Assembly: GCA_947172415.1 (NCBI GenBank)
Contig: OX359193.1
Span: 6,442,501 to 6,506,500, forward strand
Length of the DNA stretch: 64,000 nucleotides
Direction of reading: 5' to 3'
From: Chondrosia reniformis
Lineage: Eukaryota; Porifera; Demospongiae; Chondrillida; Chondrillidae
In this document: one piece after another, positions 1-12,079 of the stretch
Position numbering within the stretch: the first letter of the stretch is position 1
Layout of the letters: the number at the start of each line of letters is the position of its first letter
The notes under the pieces: model-generated
Database searches by the model: none
What the model saw: only the letters and a program-made list of their open reading frames with translations
Told to the model about the DNA's origin: nothing
Translations under genes and position numbers: made by a program

Positions 1-45
1 CCTAAGGTTATAATTGTGCTTTTCAATAGCAATTTATCCACTAAC

Positions 46-959
46 CTGCCTTGAAAAGCATTGCGAATAGTTGCCCACAAGTCTTTTCCCCAAGACCTAT
101 AGTGTGTATATATATAGACTGAATATTATATATTACATAAAAATATTCAAAATGAAGTCAGAATAGTGCTGCAACAATGAATAGTACATCTAGAAAAAGT
201 AACCAACAAGACAGGGATCATGTGGTAAGGCTATTAACCATGCATATAGAAGTGGCATGATACTGAACTTTAAATGACTTATATATAACCTTATGCATCA
301 CTGCTATAATATATATGTTTGTGTGCATCTAGCCAAAGTAGGGATGATGCACTCAAATTAAGTGATGTGCCTGATTATACCATGTACATGTAAGCAGGAA
401 CTCGTGGTGCCTATATACATATATATCCCAGGTTACATAGGTGCATGTATATACATGCATGGATGCATGCAGTTAAAGTAAGAAAAAGTTGAGTATATGA
501 TTCATTTCCTATATTGTGTTGTGGGTCACTGAATGGTGAAGAGAAAGGAATGCGAGCCACATGCAGAGGATGCAATTACCAGGTTTACAGAAGACAAATG
601 AAAGGAAGAAGAGTGGACTGATATTGGCTATATATGTAACTTGTAGGAAGACGTACATGGTGTCACGGGTTTTCATGAAGAGAGTACTTTTTTCTGTTGA
701 CTGCATGAATGTTAAACACTTTAGATAATTAGTTATAGAACTCCGAGTACTACATGCATACATGGGACAAAAGGCCCTGCATGGTTTGCTATCTACATAT
801 GAACGTATAGTCTAAGTTTTACCTTGATTTACTATCACTCAGACTTTTCACTTCTAGTTTAAGACTGCTAACTTTCTCTCGAAGTACTGCATTATCTTTC
901 TCTAGTTCGTCTTTCTCCTTCTGGAGCTTTTTTTCGCGACTGTTCATTGACGTCGTCAT
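46..959 (-). CDS. Coiled-coil protein, 5' exons only (partial)
   Basis: Two phase-compatible exons are visible on the minus strand: exon 1 at 823-959 (ATG at 959, donor GT at 822-821) and exon 2 at 46-96 (acceptor AG at 98-97, donor at 45-44). The gene continues past the left edge. Exon 1 encodes a charged, Lys/Glu/Leu-rich segment of about 45 residues with a clear heptad-like coiled-coil character (REKKLQKEKDELEKDNAVLR). Exon 2 adds the peptide SWGKDLWATIRNAFQGR, which reads like the start of a folded helical domain. I do not recognise the family and assign no function. The exon join rests on matching phase (AG|G) and good splice consensus. Confidence 0.55.
150..365. repeat. Dispersed repeat family R1, copy 1 (diverged)
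   Basis: This stretch, in the intron of the coiled-coil gene, is a diverged relative of 4700-4990 and 12080-12370. Shared landmarks in the same order are a GTACATCT/GCACATCT word, a run like AACAAGACAG, GGTAAGGCT..AACCAT, AGAAGTGGCAT, and GTAGGGATGATG or an equivalent. All three copies are on the same strand. No coding potential was seen. It may be a non-autonomous transposon or SINE-like element; the ends are not defined. Confidence 0.5.
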
Positions 960-1294
960 AGTCGTTCGATTCAGAAAAGGTTCTTTTAAAATCTAGCCGA
1001 GACTAGCCAATTGCAATGGTATATATGCGAAGAGTTCTACGTAGCTATATAGTCGACTGAGGCTATATAATCTGATAGCTTTTATGTACGTACTGCATTT
1101 TGCGGTCTATATAAGAAACATTAGAATTTCCGGGAATCGGCAAGATCTACAGAATTATAGATCTATAGAGGCGCGGCTTGCATCAGTTAAAAAGTCGATC
1201 GGGTTAAGTCGGCGCAACTAAATCGAGCATATAGAACTCCAGTAGGAACCCTTATCTGTAAGCCTTTGAGTGTTGAACTACGCCGAAAAAGTAA

Positions 1295-4200
1295 ATGGAG
1301 AAGCAACTTCGGATCGTTGCCGCAATCGATTTTGGTACCTGTAACACCAGAATAGCCTTTGCTAGGGTGAGCAGTCTTATAGGGATACCGCGTACACAAG
1401 ATATGGACATCTTTGTAATGGACAACTGGGAAAATGCACCTGATGGCCTCAAGACTATGGCCCCAACCTCTGTCTTGTTTAATATGACAGGAGATGCTGT
1501 TGCTTATGGATTTGATGCTGAGGACCACTTTCAATCTCTGAAACCTAGTCAGCTTAGAAGCAAATATCTGTTCAAATATTTTAAGATGGAGTTACACAAA
1601 AAGAATGTAAGTAATATCCAATGCATTATGCATATGTATACATTTGTTTGTTTTATTTGTTTGTTCATGTATTGCTATTTGCTATAAATTACATTATAAC
1701 TGGAACCATCTAGTTTTTTTGGTACTTCGATTCTTTTGAGGTTTCCGTGTACCAATATGTACTTTAGGCTGCAGGAACCTGGCATGTGTGTACGATGAAA
1801 GAAGTATATATTGTGGTGTATGGTGGATCTTCAACTGCCTTTTTCCCACATATATACATAGATCTAGATCCCAATGATTAGTATAGTGTGTCATTGTTTA
1901 AATGCACACTAGGGCCATTGCACAGTATCCCTAGGCTACCTTGCTATCTCTTCATGCTGCAACACTTTCATGCACCATCTCCACTCACACTCTCTATATC
2001 TTGTAACTAGGTTCCCTCTTCCTTTAAAAGGACAGCATTGCATGTACTACATTTGTTGTACCTGCTATCCTGCATGATTCCGTATCAAAAAATGTACTAT
2101 ATGCTGAGTTCTTAGCCCAGCACCCACCAGCCTCCTTTATTTGCCTGCTCTTTTTTCTAACCCCCTCAACACACTAATTTTTCTACCATTATGTCAGCTA
2201 CATACCTTGGTACAGGTTTCCATACACAAGGCTTTGTCATATAGGTGGATGGGATGATGCATTTGAGCACAGAGGGCCTTAATATTCCCACATGATATTA
2301 TTCTACATGTCTAGGAATTTGTGGTCATTTATATAGTTGCTGGCTCCATGGAAGACAAAGATTACTTCACTACCTACTTTAATTTTTTATATAGGTATTG
2401 TATATACATATTATGAGTGAGGTCTTTAATTTGTATATATTATATATGGTTTCATTTGGTCTGATAGACTACTTCTTTGGTTATATAGTTTTTAAATTAG
2501 TATATAATCATTTTATACATATATAGTTTTAGTATAATCCTTTTATATTATATAGAATTTTCCACTCAACCATAAACTGAGCTCTGTTAATGGTATGGAA
2601 TTGACAGTCATCAAAGTCTTTTCAGAAGCTCTGAATTTCCTGGCTACTAAACTGGTTGCCTTTATCAGAAAATCAGCTGGTCTAAACGTTGAAAGGGACG
2701 AGATACGCTGGGTTTTAACTGTGCCAGCCATTTGGACACCAGAAGCAAGACATGTCATGAGGAAAGCCGCTTATAAGGTGACATATGTGACCATCCATGC
2801 AGTATACATATATACATGCAGCAACTGCAGACTATTTTGCTTATATATATATATATATCACAGAAATATGGATTAATGATATTTATATAAACATTTACGT
2901 ATAGGAGCACCATGGTGTTAGTCAATTGACCTTTACTGCAGACAGCAATTGCAAAAAGCAAGCCATATATCATACAAAATACTTCAGCAGACTGTAACTG
3001 ATAACAAACAAATCACCCATATTTCATAGATTGCTTTTAAAAATGTCAGTTATTTATCCATACATCCCCTTGTCCTGATGCATTTGTATAAACTTTCTAT
3101 TGAACATATTTGCAAAGTTATATAACCAGTCTGCAGGATGTGCATTATACACTTATAAATAAGTATTCCAGCTAATAGAAGTAGGGCATCATAATGTTAG
3201 AAAATGAGCATATATACGTATGTATATGTATACAGTGGAAATGTAGACACATGCATGTTACTGACTTTGTTTGTCATTTTAGGCTGGACTTTGTCAGCCC
3301 TCTAATCATCGAAACCTAGTTTTGGCTCTGGAGCCAGAATGTGCTGCCTTGTTTGTTAGGAAACAAGAGGATAGGTCAGAAGATGCATATAGAGCATTGC
3401 ATTATGCAGTGGTTGATTGCGGCGGAGGAACAGTAGACATTGCTTACCATTCAGTTGAAGAAACACAAGAAAATGATTTTACAGTTAGTGAGCTGCATCC
3501 TCCTAGTGGAGGACCTTTTGGTGGAACATTGATTGACCGAGCATTTGAATCTGAGATTTTAGAAAAAGTGTTTGGATCACCACTCCATGGGATGTATTCT
3601 TCAAAAAGTTTTGTCCGTGAGCTCAAAGAGAAATACACAGGAGCATGGCTTTTCATTATGAAGCAGTTTGAGCAGAGAAAGACTATTCTTGATAGTAAAG
3701 CTGACAAAGACCTTGTTTGGCTTGATTTAAACCTACAGTTCAATAAGGCATGCTTGAAGATTACAGGCCAAGATGTATATGATATTCTTGAAGACACAAA
3801 AGTTCCAGGTGTGTCTATTTCTTCAACTGATCAAATGGCTATTGAGGCCTACATTTTGAAATCGCTTTATAAAGAGCCCATTGAAAAGATATGCACCTGT
3901 TTAATGACTGATCTGTCATTACCTCAGTTATCCAGAGTATCAGCTCTCTATATGGTTGGATCCTTTTCTAAGTCTGAGTTCCTTCTCACTGAAATTAGGA
4001 AGAACATAAGATCCATAGAAGATGATAATATAATCAATCCCCCAGATAGCCAGATTGCTATCGTAAAAGGAGCCATTATGTATGGTATTCATCCTGGTAT
4101 AGTGCGTTCAAGGATATCTCCCAGGTCTTATGGAACTCTCATGTTGAAGCCTTTTACCCAATTTTTGCATCCATTTTCAAAGAGAGTAGTATATGATGGA

Positions 4201-4539
4201 ATAGTTTATTGTACTGATCTCTATTCTGAATTCATCCAAAAGAACCAAGTTTTACGGACATCCGATCCTCCCATCAAAATGGTCTACACTCCAGTTGAAG
4301 CAAACCAGACTGGTATGCTGATACAGGTTTTCACTGCACCCGAAAAGGTTATGTACACTGATGACAGGACAAGCAAACACCTGATTGATATCACTGTGCC
4401 AATGAGGGATCTTTCTGGTGGCAGAAACCGTAGGGTTAATGGCTATTTTGAGTTCACAGGAACTGAAATTCACATAATATTAAGAGATGAGAACACCGGT
4501 GATACTGTCGATGGGGTTGTAGAATTTGTTGCAGCATAA
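1295..4539 (+). CDS. HSPA12-like Hsp70-family ATPase
   Basis: Three exons, 1295-1606, 2556-2777 and 3283-4539, join in phase 0 to give 596 residues; human HSPA12A/B are about 675-690. The Hsp70/actin-fold ATPase landmarks are in order: phosphate-1 loop AAIDFGTCNTRIAFA at residues 9-23, PAIWTPEARHVMRKAAY in exon 2, phosphate-2 loop VVDCGGGTVDIAY in exon 3, and an adenosine-site motif ALYMVGSFSKSEFLL. As in HSPA12 proteins, the classical Hsp70 substrate-binding domain and C-terminal EEVD are absent. HSPA12 families are expanded in sponges and bivalves and are linked to stress or immune responses; the function here is inferred. Start chosen at the first ATG, immediately before the ATPase domain. 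No canonical AATAAA was noticed just after the stop. Confidence 0.88.
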
Positions 4540-4699
4540 AAGTGATTTTTGATTTTGAAACTGAAACTAGCTAAAACTGCATAGATTTATAACTTTTAGT
4601 CAAACAAATTTGTAGCATGTATCATCTGTACACATATGATAATAATATTGAAATAATAATATTAATCATATATATTTATACAAAACATTTAGAAAAATG

Positions 4700-4995
4700 A
4701 AGTTAGAAGTAAGGGTGGCAGTGCCTGCAACAGTACGTATACATGACTGGCACATCTGGGAAAAGTATCGAAACAAAACAGTTATCATAAATGGTAAGGC
4801 TAACCATACAGAAGTGCCATGCTGACACTGGTATATATTTGGGCTCATCATGATATGTAGCAGAAGTAGGGATGATGTATGTAGAGAAAGAAAGGATACA
4901 ATTTTTTCTGTAATACGTACATGGAGCTTTCAAAAATGAAAGAAAATCTCATAAAGCAAGGGATTATTCCATCACTGATATTGACTTAACTCTTA
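4700..4995. repeat. Dispersed repeat family R1, copy 2
   Basis: This is colinear with 12080-12370: TGCAACAGTACG, GCACATCTG, GGTAAGGCTAACCATACAG, AAGTGCCATGCTGA, GCAGAAGTA, GATGAT, and a final block TTGACTTAACTCTTAAT followed by an ATTTG word. It forms the left third of a larger block (about 4700-5400) matching about 12080-12830 around DAW1 exon 1. It is therefore either a third element copy or part of a segmental duplication of the DAW1 5' region. Confidence 0.6.
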
Positions 4996-5014
4996 ATTAT
5001 CAAATAATTTGCCA

Positions 5015-5404
5015 TATGCACATCTCCAGTTTGGTTCTAAACATGCGTCACACCAGAACAAGGTCCTATTATAACTACCTGGAGGAAAGTAGCGCAATAG
5101 AAAATGTCTCAGTTTCATTTTGGAACCTTTTTGGATGCCATTTATATTCAATATTATGCGAAATTAAAGGAGCCCTGTAGCTGAACTAAACTCTCCCCCA
5201 GCTCTCCTCAGACCCGAGTAAGCCTGCTTGATAGGCAGCAGTGAGAAAATATAAAACCTTTCAGCATTTAAGTGTCTGCTATGGATTCACTTATATTTCT
5301 TAATATATAATCGTATCAGAGTTCTTCAGTTAGAAGCTTAAGGCAAGGTAGCAAAACGACATCTCATTATAGTAGTTCCTGCTTTGTAGATATCTGCCTT
5401 TCAG
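5015..5404. pseudogene. Rearranged copy of DAW1 5' region (exon 1, tail of exon 2, intron 2)
   Basis: Two pieces of the DAW1 gene are present in opposite orientations. About 5029-5165 is the reverse complement of about 12405-12540 and contains, on the minus strand at 5079-5118, a 40-nt copy of DAW1 exon 1 with intact ATG and GTAG donor. It encodes [14 protein letters not shown] versus [14 protein letters not shown] in the gene. About 5205-5395 is a direct copy of about 12610-12825, starting inside exon 2 (CTCAGACCCGA, then donor GTAAGC) and running through the start of intron 2. The rest of the DAW1 coding sequence is absent, so this cannot make the protein. The copy stops right before the GTF2F2-like exon. 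Confidence 0.8.
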
Positions 5405-5632
5405 GGAAGGAGAGCCAGAGTGGAGAAAGAGGTCGTCCTGGATATCATCTTTTCTGCCTTTCAGTCTCACCAGTATTACAACTTTAGAGACCTTGTCCAC
5501 AAGACTCAACAGCCTCCTGCTTACTTGAGGGAGATACTCAAGGAGATCTGTATGTACAGGACAAAGAACCCTCACAAGAACATGTGGGAACTGAAACCGG
5601 AATACAGACACTACAAATCTAAAGATGACTAG
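5405..5632 (+). CDS. TFIIF beta (RAP30) C-terminal exon, orphan
   Basis: A single exon with acceptor TTTCAG at 5399-5404 encodes about 75 residues (GRRARVEKEVV... to YRHYKSKDD) that match the C-terminal winged-helix DNA-binding domain of GTF2F2/RAP30. Landmarks are LDIIFSAFQSHQYYNFRDLV, AYLREILKEI and NMWELKPEYRHY, all characteristic of the family. In the general transcription factor TFIIF this domain contacts promoter DNA and recruits Pol II. An AATAAA polyadenylation signal follows at 5714-5719. No other GTF2F2 exon is recognisable upstream, where an HSPA12-like gene and a DAW1-derived duplication sit instead. It may be a displaced fragment, or the last exon of a gene whose other exons are far away. 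The GTG at 5420 is not a credible start. Confidence 0.75.
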   Translation, partial: GRRARVEKEVVLDIIFSAFQSHQYYNFRDLVHKTQQPPAYLREILKEICMYRTKNPHKNMWELKPEYRHYKSKDD

Positions 5633-5957
5633 CCTTCATGTTATGTGTTACCCTAAAGCTAAATTATCTTGTGTAAAGCTACAATTGTATATATGTACGT
5701 ATGAAGTTTGCTAAATAAAAACATAGAAATTCTGTTGCTCATCTGAGAAACTAATGAAGGCTATATGTTATATAAAATTGACTAATGTGTCAATTTAGGC
5801 TAATGAGAGATGATAGACTAACTTGTTGTTACTCATTTGTTTAACAACCTAACAAGAAGGAGTGTACCTGGTCCAGGTTCCCCAAAATATGCTTATTAAT
5901 AAATGACTTCTAAGAATTAATGGTTTACACTGTGGGAATCCTCAGAATCTGTTTAGG

Positions 5958-6100
5958 CACACATTCCTTGAAATTGAAGTACACATTCCTTGAAATTGAA
6001 GTACACATTCCTTGAAATTGAAGTACTCATTCCTTGAAATTGAAGTACACATTCCTTGAAATTGAAGTACACATTCCTTGAAATTGAAGTACACATTCTG
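5958..6100. repeat. 22-bp minisatellite, about 6.5 units
   Basis: Head-to-tail copies of ACACATTCCTTGAAATTGAAGT, nearly identical, with one unit carrying ACTCATT. It is non-coding and lies downstream of the GTF2F2-like exon. Confidence 0.95.
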
Positions 6101-9100
6101 AGTAAAGTACATAGGATACCATATTAGTTCATAAACTGATTATGACCACCCCCTCCTACTTATTTCCAAGAAGTGTGATTACAATAATTGCAAGGTATAG
6201 CTGGTCTTACACATGTACAATGTCAATCACAAGTACATATACTGTATAACTGATTGAAATGGTGAATTCCCCACTTAAGTTTATATAAGAATTTTATGCT
6301 TTAATTAATAAATAAAGTTACAAGAACAAACTAATAATTATATATAAAGTGGGCATCTGGTCCTAACCTCTTAAATTGTTGATAATAATAGTCTCTGTCT
6401 AACAATGACACTCTAACTTGTCCTTTTACTAAAACATGAAATTTTTGATGGTTGTACAAAAGCAGAACTGGCTGGTAGTAAGATTCAATGTTATGTCCTT
6501 CCTACGTAAGCTTCTTCTTCATCTTCATCTTTATCCTAAGGTTAGCTGAGCTAATGTGATGATAGTTTCTGTCAAACTTCTCAAATTGACTTGTCATGAA
6601 TACAGCATAGAAAGAGGCAAGGAGTTCAGTCAGTAGTGTGGGACTGTTTCTTCTACAAAGCATGCTATACTGATTTCAATACAAGCTCCTCTCAATTTTT
6701 CCTTCAAAGGCTTGTCTGCGTACTGAAGAATATTATCAACTGATTATTAAACATCTTTCAGACACATTTCCATCTATATGCAAGTATACACATGTGATTT
6801 GCATGCTCATTTTAAATTTATTGGCCATGGATATTGAGCTTTCTACTTTCTACTTTCTACATAAAATGAATCAGATCTAAGTGTTGCAGGGATTTTCATG
6901 TATTGTGTTTGCTTTACAGATTCGCTGCCCAGTAGTATTATTGAAAATGTACATGCAGTATGATTAATAGACTATAGTGACCAAAAGACTTGGCATCATT
7001 TATTAACTCTAGCTGATCCTTAGACAGTTAATAGAAACAGCTACTGAAGTAGAACTGATCTGTCTAAACAGACAAGTATGGATGGGTCATTTAAATATTT
7101 CAGTAGCTCAGTAGGTCACTATATGTGGCTACGTATATGTATATAGCCTTAGCTAAATATTAAATATTGCAAACTATAGTAACTGCACTGCATTGAGGGG
7201 TAACATAAAATGCACTCTTTTACCAGCAAACCTGACATTGGGACATTGAAATCATCACATATAAAACAGGTCTGATGGCCAATTGGCCAATAATTGGTTT
7301 GGTTCTTTGGCAATTACTCTGAAAATATCTTATTGAACTGTGGCTATTGTAACAAATATCATTCCTTGTCATAGGACAGTTATTGAGTTCCTTTGCACTA
7401 GACCTGCTATTGTTCTTTGTTATTCCTCATAACTGTTCATAAATCTGGACTGGAACATTCTAACAAAATTCTCTAAGTAATAGTCAATCACAAATAATCT
7501 GAAATGCAAAGAATACAAACTGACATGCCCTACTTTAAACTAAAATGCACCATGCAGCCCCCATGGCTTTACTTTAAACTTAAATTGATAAAGGATAACT
7601 ATAAAACCCAAGCAGCTAGCTACACTTCAACAGGAACAGCCAGATACCTGGCTCCAGGGCATAAACACACTTTAAACTAATTGCTGACCTATTAAATGGC
7701 TTGTATACATGGCCAAGGAGAACAAGTTTGGGATTCCTTTGGTTAACCTAACCCTTCATCACTTTAAGACACAAAATTTAAAAGCTAGTGTTATGGAATC
7801 ATAAATGAAACTCACAGTAGGGAATAAACATGCTGAAAATGTACTATTATTATTGGCCTGGACTGATAAGACAACTATAAGAACAATTCTTATCATTCTT
7901 TAGACTTGAGGAAAACATCCCTAACATTTAAGAACAAAAGTTCATACAACCAACCAAGTACATGCAAATTACCATGGTTACATATTATAAATAACAAGAT
8001 TGCCATAGCAACAGCTGCAACAATCAATTCAGGCTGCAACTGAACAATTACAACATTAACTTAGCTGGTAGTACAATGTCTTAATTTAAACTTGAACTTT
8101 ATTATTAAGAGTAGAGCTGTGCATGTAGCATCTTACATCATCTTATCCATTTATTTGGTACTTCTTAGTCAAACTTGTCATCCATCATGCAAGATAATGT
8201 CCAGCGCATTCTGAAAAGTCCTATGAGTTCATAAAGGAGTAACAACAAAGTTGTAAAAAATTAGACAAGACAAACAAGCGCATACAAGAGGAAAAGTTTT
8301 CTTTTTAAAATTAAAGTTATTTGTTTCCTTTCTTGTCCACTTTAAGGTATGTAGCAGCTTTGATAGCAAGCAACTTCACTCGACTGCCATTAAAAAAAAT
8401 CAAATTGCGTATTCACATCTGATCTTGTAGTCCATTCATTGCACATTTCTCTTCCACTTAGATTGGGGTGTCAATTTACACTTGATCATTCGAGCTTGCA
8501 ATGCCCAATGAATAATAATTATGTTGCATAAGAAATGAAACTGCATGCATGCTTTATAATTAATGTTGAACTAGATTTAGATTTAATAGTTTGTACACGC
8601 AGACTTTACTAAGATGTACATGTATGCCTTTGGCATGCAAGTATTCTTCGAGCATATGGTTGGCAGATCTATATTGCTCAGTTAATAGGTTAATTGACTA
8701 CTAATCATAAGTTTGGCTGGAGAATGTTTGAAATTTGTTAAAAGGTTAACAGAGTCCTAAGATCACGCTTACATATAATTGTACAGCTATACGTATACAT
8801 GTATAATGAGTTGATAAGTGTTCTGAGCTTTTTTGAGACCTCAGGAGGCTAAGACAAGAGTGTTGTCAAAAATGGATATCTTGCCAAATGTCAATGTCAC
8901 ACTGAGGTCCGACAAACTTGCCAAAGTTTCCTATAAAAGATCTAGCAATAATAATCTTGCTCAAAGGGATTGTACAGTTTTAAAATAGCAAGGAGAACTG
9001 ATATATAGAATACAGAGAACCTGTTAAGCATGTACTACACACTTCCCCTAACGTAATTACAGTAGTTGGGAGTTACTAGTTACTAGGGACTGGTAGATAT

Positions 9101-9985
9101 GCTAAATCTGGTGGTCCCATTGAACAGATGTAATCCAGGACCTTTACAGTTATACTCACTGTAAATTCCATGTAAATTTTCCCTTGATCCAACACTTTCT
9201 TTCATTATCTTTTCCCACCTGAATGGGTTAAGCCAATATCTTAATAATAATTGCGTTCAGTCCTCTTAATTGGACATGTTGCTAGGTAACTGATATTTGA
9301 CTTCAATGATAATTCTATAAATAGATGAATATACAGGCAATCAAGTATAGGCTGCACATATACTTGTCTAATCAAAATTAATGTTAATTTGTATAAACGT
9401 TACGTGCAAATTCTCACAAGTAAAAAGTATTTTACATGAGGTAAAGATGCTGATTAATACATATGACATTATAACTTAAAAGAAAAAGAAACATTATATA
9501 TATTTTAGCTATATAGCTGTCTGATTCTCTAAACAAGATAACCTACCAATGAGTGTAGTTTAGGCATGGACAACGTCAAAGCCTCAAACTATAGCAACGG
9601 CCATTTTGGATTCACAAATTGATTGAGCAATAGCACACAACGTAAAAGATAATTATTGATTCTTGTTGTAAATATCCTTGTAACGTTGTCCTGTGTTGTG
9701 CATAAAACATGTCGATTCATGCGCTTGCAAGAGCTTGTGAAATAAAAGATCATCAGAGGTTGATTCATTAAGATACTGATTGTTTGTTTATTAATTAAGC
9801 ACTTCTATTCACGGGGTCACTGCACATTTTATGATTTGCTTCACTGGATAGCCATGATTGATTTCTAATCGAAACTCAATAACAATAACAAGTTGCTGAA
9901 TAGGCCGGGTCATGTTCTGCATGTAGTCTATTGTTCTTGAACAAGATCTCAAAAACAATAAGCAAAATTTTGGTTCCACAATTTT
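6100..9985. other. AT-rich stretch without recognisable genes
   Basis: No open frame of 60 codons or more and no recognisable exon on either strand. It holds small homopurine and short tandem tracts (for example TTTCTACTTTCTACTTTCTAC near 6840) but nothing I can assign. It could be intergenic, or contain decayed repeats too diverged to see by eye. Confidence 0.6.
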
Positions 9986-9989
9986 CCGC

Positions 9990-10880
9990 CAAGTTCACGA
10001 TGTTTCCCGCCGACAATTTCTAATAAATAGTCGAGGAAATTTTCAGTCTGTGGCCTCCGGGCTATCAACTCTGGAGGTCTACTTTGGTGTGGATCGATGC
10101 GCCAACCGTGGTAGGAGCACGACCATGGTACCATGCGACAAAGGGTCATCGGTGTTCGTATAGTGGGGTGGTCTCTCTACCTATGGGTTAGTACCTGGAG
10201 ATGTATCTCACTATTAATCCTGCTTGTGTGTTAAATTGGCACTTGCGGATTCTTGCTATACGACCCGTACCTGGAGGAGCGTGGGTCCAGTGCCACTACG
10301 TAGTCGGTCAGGAACCCCTGTTGTAGGCTGCAGCTTCAGGTTGGTTTGGAAGGCATTTGCATTTGAATGTAAATTGTATTCAGTTTTCGTATCCATGCAT
10401 CAATGCAGTATTTCATTGTATATTATGTATTTTCAATTCTTTTCTTTTAGTTCATTGAACTGATGGGTCCCTACTCTAAAGCGCCTGGCCGATCCCAATG
10501 AGCTAAAGTCTGTGTGCAGTGTTCCCAAGCTACGTTGTGTGCACATGATGATTCTCATTGGTGGGAGTTTGTGGTCCGCCAGGGTCGGGCTTGTTCTGTT
10601 CGTAGCGTGGCAGGGCAAGACTAGTAACTGGTCATAGGTCGGTCAGGTACGCCGGATCGCTCCCGTGCAACTTCTCTTACGACGCAAGTAGTGGAAGTGT
10701 CAAACAGAGTTGAGAAACCGGAGGCCTTTTGGGGCACGAAGTACTTCTACCTCCTCGTGGTGTGCCCTGGGGTCACCTTTACAGTCAGTAAAGTGATGCA
10801 AAAAGAAGTACTGCAGCAACACTCAAAAGGAGAAGAAACAGCATGGTCTCTTTACAACCATGAAGAACTTGTTTAAGAAC
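9990..10880. other. GC-richer unassigned block
   Basis: Base composition rises clearly against the surrounding AT-rich DNA. The block contains short open frames on both strands (minus 9949-10149; plus 10224-10463; plus about 10691-10876 ending in HNHEELV-like residues), none of which I recognise. Two short direct words, GTCGGTCAGGAACCCC and GTCGGTCAGGTACGCC, recur about 330 bp apart. It could be a lineage-specific gene, a promoter region or part of an unknown element. I assign no product. Confidence 0.35.
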
Positions 10881-11138
10881 TATATTGTTTGAATATTTTT
10901 TTTATTTAAACCATGTATATTTCAGAATTGTCATGATCATTGTGCAGTGTTATATACAATCGCAATTGTCGATAAATGATGATTCATAATGAGAATATTG
11001 GTAATTAGATACAACCAGCTCATCGCAAATATACAAAAGCATTCAGTATACTCTTGTAAATTATTGCATAACAAGTATTATTATATCCAAAGGCAGCAGC
11101 CCATGTCCTTTAGATTTGCGGCAACGTTGCAGATATAA

Positions 11139-11497
11139 TCATTCAAACGAAAAAGAAAAAAAGGAAAAAGAAGGAAAGTAAAACAAAAAGGAAAAGGGAA
11201 AAAAACGAAAAAGAAAAAGGAAAAAGAAAGTAAAACGAAAAAGAAAAAAAGGAAAAAGAAGGAAAGGAAAACGAAAAGTAAAAGGGAAAAAAAACGAAAA
11301 AGAAAAAGGAAAAAGAAAGTAAAACAAAAAAGAAAAAAAGGAAAAAGAAGGAAAGGAAAACGAAAAGTAAAAGGGAAAAAAACGAAAAAGAAAAAGAAAA
11401 AGGGAGTAAAACGAAAAAGAAGAAAAGGAAAAAGAAGGAAAGGAAAACGAAAAGTAAAAGGGAAAAAACGAAAAAGAAGAAAAGGAAAAAAGAAAGA
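11139..11497. repeat. Polypurine (A/G) tract
   Basis: About 360 bp of almost pure purines on the plus strand, built from irregular GAAAAAGAAAAAGGAAAAAG-type units with higher-order repetition (blocks such as GGAAAGGAAAACGAAAAGTA recur at least three times). Three overlapping minus-strand frames across it are Phe/Ser/Leu-only artefacts. Such a tract is prone to triplex formation and slippage. Confidence 0.95.
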
Positions 11498-11510
11498 TGT
11501 ATTCTGCATG

Positions 11511-11860
11511 ATGTGTACTCCAGAGAATAAGAAGCGAGAGGTAGTGTACCCAATCCCTTGCAAGGACAGCAACAGGACTTATATAGGTGAGACAAAGAGG
11601 TGAGAATTGGGGAGACAAACAGGCAGTGAGGAGAGGTGATGCTAAATAATGGGATTGCTGTTCATGCCCATGAAACCCAGCATGAGATTGATTGGGAAGG
11701 TACCAGCTGTCCAAGTTAAGAGTAATATATACACCTAATTACTGGCAGAGAAGAAGCATGGAAGTGATATGGATTAAGACCAGTGATGGGATGATGAACT
11801 TGGACAGTGGTATACAACTACATGCAGTGTGGAACCCTGTATTTATTCCACCCTAACACT
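11511..11860 (+). mobile_element. Relic of Penelope-like retroelement C-terminus (GIY-YIG endonuclease)
   Basis: Read in two or three frames, the plus strand encodes pieces typical of the GIY-YIG nuclease end of Penelope-like elements: VVYPIPCKDSNRTYIGETKR (nuclease core), then NNGIAVHAHETQHEIDWEG, then a segment resembling YW..R..EVIWIK and MNLDSG.QLHAVWNP near the C-terminus. Frameshifts and stops interrupt it (for example TGA after ETKR near 11600), so it is inactive. No reverse transcriptase portion is visible upstream, where the polypurine tract begins. Confidence 0.65.
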
Positions 11861-12079
11861 CAGTATGAGGTTGTCATGTCCTATTTCTTCATTTAACCAC
11901 CATCTTACTTTGCCATCACCACCTTCCTTTACTATAAATAGACCAATCTGATACCTTAAACTTGTTCTATTGTAACTGATGAAGACCTTCCATTTTTGTT
12001 TGTTTGACTGCCAAGTGATTGCTCGAGAATTGTCTATATGTTTATATAAAAGTACAAAGGCCGGTCAATGTGCCTAAGT

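Noticed and set aside
509-763. Minus-strand 84-codon frame
   Set aside because: No recognisable domain, lies in the intron of the coiled-coil gene and has no convincing splice signals.
10120-10200. tRNA-like words (GTATAGTGGGGTGG resembling an A box)
   Set aside because: No matching B box or cloverleaf could be drawn.
11081-11714. Three overlapping minus-strand frames of Phe/Leu/Ser-rich protein
   Set aside because: They are low-complexity translations of the polypurine tract, without start context or domain.
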